Assembly (NCBI RefSeq): GCF_028769735.1 | Contig: NC_088178.1 | Location: forward strand, 25,503,357-25,567,356 | Origin: Zonotrichia leucophrys gambelii | Taxonomy: Eukaryota > Chordata > Aves > Passeriformes > Passerellidae | Reading direction: 5' to 3' | DNA: 64,000 bases | Part shown: positions 61,201-64,000 of the stretch, piece by piece | How the letters are laid out: each line of letters starts with the position of its first letter | Position numbering within the stretch: position 1 is the stretch's first letter | Notes under the pieces: model-generated | What the model saw: the letters and a program-made list of their open reading frames with translations, nothing else | Database searches by the model: none | What the model was told of the DNA's origin: nothing | Translations under genes and position numbers: made by a program

Positions 61201-63519
61201 TTTTTCTTTTTTTCACACAAGGATTAGTTTCTCTGGGTATAGAATTAGTTAAAAATCAATTACATGGTGTGAAAGACAGAGGCACTCAGTGATGATTACT
61301 CATTCTCCTAATTGTATGGATTCAGTCATCTCTGTATTTCCTCATATTTCACATATTGTATTTCTTACTAGCAGGTCTGAGAAATCACTTTTCCCCCAAT
61401 AAGATTGGTGATTTCTTGCTGTAAAATATTGATGTTTTTCCCACACATCCTCCACTCTGTATGGATATTCCTTTTGCTACTCTTTTTACTTTTTTGGCCT
61501 GGCTGAATGTAGTCATCATTAAAACAACCAGAGAACTGTGTGTTACAGTCATGGAATGCAGAGCATTTAAAAATTAAATTGCTGGCTCAAATTAATTTAG
61601 ATCTCTAGAAACAGCCAATTACCCTGAGTAGGCAGCTGATTTAAGGACATGGCTCCTGCACTGGGCCAAGCAAGAACCTGCACACGATATCCTCCTTCCA
61701 TCAGTGGTCAGCAGCAGGCATTTGGGGAAAGAGCAGAACCCATGCAACCCACAGAGTTCAGAGGAACAATACTTCTGGGAATTCCTGCCTGATAGATTTG
61801 TCCTAGACCATTGTCTTTACTACCACCAGTGGGTTTAGTTTTAAGTAGAACTGTTAATTGACAAAGTGTTTGATAATAACAAGGCCTTGTATGGCAAGAT
61901 TGGATGTTCCCACTGATACAAGAAAAGCACCCAAACTATAGAAACTCTTTGGCTCCCACCTGGCATTAACATTATTTTTGGAAGACTGGATCACTGTGCA
62001 TGAGGTTGTGAAGAATATCCACAATCCCTGCCCACACTGTGATTTATAAGGAAAAGATGTACAGTTTCCAGAGCTACCCTGTAGCATTCATGAACACAAC
62101 ACGTGTTTACAGAGAGATTTATCAAATCAAGGAAGATTTACTATTTTGTTGTCAAAAAAGTCCCCAGAAGTCACAGTGAAGGATGAAGTTGGGTGAATAA
62201 GGAGGCTGAGATCAAGAACTGAAGCAGATGCTGCTGCTATGGACTACACAACCCATTTGATATGCTGTGCAGAAAGCATTGGGGCTGCTATGCAAAGCTC
62301 AGAGCTCAAGAGCAGGAAAATAAGGACACAACTAAAGCAGGATGGATTACTCAGACAGCAATTGAAAAGGGAAACAACATAGTGGGTATTACTTTAGAGC
62401 CATTTCCTTTCAGATTGCAGTGTTGACACATCAGAAATTCAGTGTAAAGTCATGCCACTGAGGCATATCTGATCTCCATATAAGGGCCTGTAACAGAAAC
62501 AGCAGTGCCCAATTTACTGGAGTTATTTCAATCCAGGGTCACAGGGCTCTTGTTGCACACATCAAGATTTAGCTGGGTTTGAATGATTCAACAGGGAGCA
62601 GAATCTCTTACCATTGCCCACCTCAGCTCCCTGCCACGCTGCATTTCCCAATACCAGAGCACAGCAAACACCTTTCTTTACTGCCAGGTACATCACTTCC
62701 AGATGGTCACATAACAAAGTGGATGTGCATCACCAGATCCATGTGCCAGCACCACTCTTGGGAATGGAGGGCACAGGATTTGCAGTGAAAAGGGGAGGAA
62801 TTGTTCTGTTTTGGACATGCAGGCCCCAGGTGGGGCACGGGCACCCTCCCTCTCCCTCGCTGGGTGTGGCAGGCCAGCCTTGCTGCAGCTCTGAGAGATG
62901 CTCCTCTTCCACAAAATAGCTTCTGTTACCAATCCAATGGCTTCAGGTTACAAACAATGGTACCTTCATGGACTGGTTTGAACCAAAGTGGAACACTTAC
63001 AAACAGAAGTCTGAATGACAAATTAACACATTAAAAACAATTTTTATGAAACTGAAAGTACAGTTGTTCAGAAACTCAGATGATCCCTATCAGTACATCT
63101 CTGATAATACTGCAGCAAGCTGTTCCAGATTAGATTTTCTTTCCCTACTTTATCACCCTTTCTATTTAATATTGGCCTAGATCTCATTTATATGGAGTGG
63201 GCATGCCTAGAGACTTTGCTGCATTAAATTAGAAACTGTATTTCCATATTATCTGTGACATTCACATGCACCTCTATTGATATTTTTCCTTGGTTAATTA
63301 AGCACTGACTTGAGTATTAGCTTACATCTTGGCCTTTCTCTCAGAGGTCATTGTAAGCTCTGCATTCTCTCCAGGAGCAAACACACCAGCTGTGATAATA
63401 AGTGTACAAATTGTCTTTTTTGTACCTTTTGCAGAGCCTGTGTTCTGTCCTATTCCCACACCTATATTTAATATTTCCTCAGCATTACATAGTCTGCACC
63501 AAATATTTGGTCTCTGAGG
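55202..63519. other. Upstream intergenic DNA, no gene seen
   Basis: A long stretch without recognised exons or repeats. Patches at 56225-56540, 59330-59560 and 61540-61650 have the AT-rich, motif-dense look of conserved non-coding elements. The GC-richer segments at 56840-57110 and 60860-61120 give overlapping open frames in several phases, which I regard as compositional. In other vertebrates the next genes upstream of LRP8 are DMRTB1 and GLIS1, but no exon of either was recognised here. Confidence 0.4.
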
Positions 63520-63830
63520 AATCACGGAATAGTTGAGGTAGGAAGGAACCTCTGGAGGTATCTGCTGCTACCCTTTGTTCAGGGCAGAGTCAGCTAGGAC
63601 AGGTTGCCCTGGGCTGTGTCTGGTCAGGTTCTGAGAATCTCAAAGGATGGAAACCCCACAGCCTCCCTAGGTAACCTGTTCCAGTGTTACACCAACTCCT
63701 AGTGTAAAAGGTTCTGACGTTCATATGGAATTTCCAGCATTTCAATTTGTGCTCATCATCTCTGTTCCTGTGATTGGGGACCAGTGAGAAAAGTCTGCTC
63801 CTGTCCTCCTTACACACAAAGCCACATTTG
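63520..63830 (-). mobile_element. CR1 LINE 3' fragment
   Basis: The plus strand carries AATCACGGAATAGTTGAGG, CAGGTTGCCCTGGGCTGTGT, GGATGGAAACCCCACAGCC, AACCTGTTCCAGTGTTACACC and CATATGGAATTTCCAGCATT in the order of a reverse-complemented CR1. The 3' end is therefore at the left and the element is on the minus strand. It is longer and more diverged than the copy at 40222. The 5' (right) limit fades out near 63830. A weak frame across it (63590-63850) is a CR1 shadow, not a gene. Confidence 0.88.
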
Positions 63831-64000
63831 CATTCTGTCATAAAAAGCATCTTTAATGATGCAACTCACTCCTGGGTATCTGGGCACCTAACTTCAAACC
63901 TCTGAGTATCACATGCATGTATGTGCTTTAAAACACAAAGCCTGGCTGGGTATCAGGAAGCCAGGAAAAGTTTAGCATGTCAGGAGCCAGGGTTGTGAAA

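Noticed and set aside
1..64000. CRISPR arrays, operons, phage or bacterial systems
   Set aside because: The DNA is vertebrate (spliced gene, CpG island, CR1, SINE and LTR elements). No regularly spaced repeats or compact gene clusters occur.

Overview
This window is vertebrate nuclear DNA, almost certainly from a bird and probably a songbird (Passeriformes). The evidence is a set of CR1 retroposon 3' ends with the typical ATTCTRTG-type terminus, a short SINE with a tRNA-Ile-like head fused to a CR1 tail (an arrangement I know from passerines as the TguSINE1 type), and two retroviral LTRs. There is one CpG island, long AT-rich non-coding stretches, and no prokaryotic gene layout.

The only gene I can support is the 5' end of an LDL-receptor-family gene on the minus strand, best matched by LRP8 (apolipoprotein E receptor 2, a Reelin receptor). 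Exon 1 (coding part 47185-47254) encodes a leucine-rich signal peptide. Exon 2 (46197-46316, exactly 120 bp, phase 1 at both ends) encodes one complete LDL-receptor class A module with six cysteines and the calcium-binding acidic cluster. The splice sites agree with this model (donor GTGGGT, acceptor CGCAG, donor GTGAGT). Both exons lie in a CpG island at about 45880-47560, whose right part is a TATA-less, GC-box-rich promoter. No later LRP8 exon was recognised, so 1-46196 appears to be a single intron 2 of at least 46 kb. Everything right of about 47560 is upstream of the gene.

Layout. 1-46190: intron 2, mostly unique AT-rich DNA with two old MIR-like SINE fragments, an LTR at about 22022-22622, a truncated CR1 at about 40222-40350, small tandem repeats, and several AT-rich or CpG-containing patches that look like possible conserved regulatory elements. 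45880-47560: CpG island with exons 1 and 2, the 868-bp intron 1 and the promoter. 47561-51822: upstream DNA, first a 1.4-kb AT-rich stretch free of recognised repeats, then a possible retroposed 3' end and a strongly T-rich block. 51829-52446: a complete solo LTR with a perfect 6-bp target-site duplication. 52453-64000: intergenic DNA with a tRNA-Ile/CR1 SINE near 55061-55201 and a CR1 fragment near 63520-63830.

I found no previously undescribed gene system. The many open reading frames of 60-224 codons outside the two exons are about what chance gives in 64 kb read in six frames. The items most worth following up are the regulatory candidates around LRP8, the retroelements, and an apparent reversal of strand composition at the LRP8 promoter.
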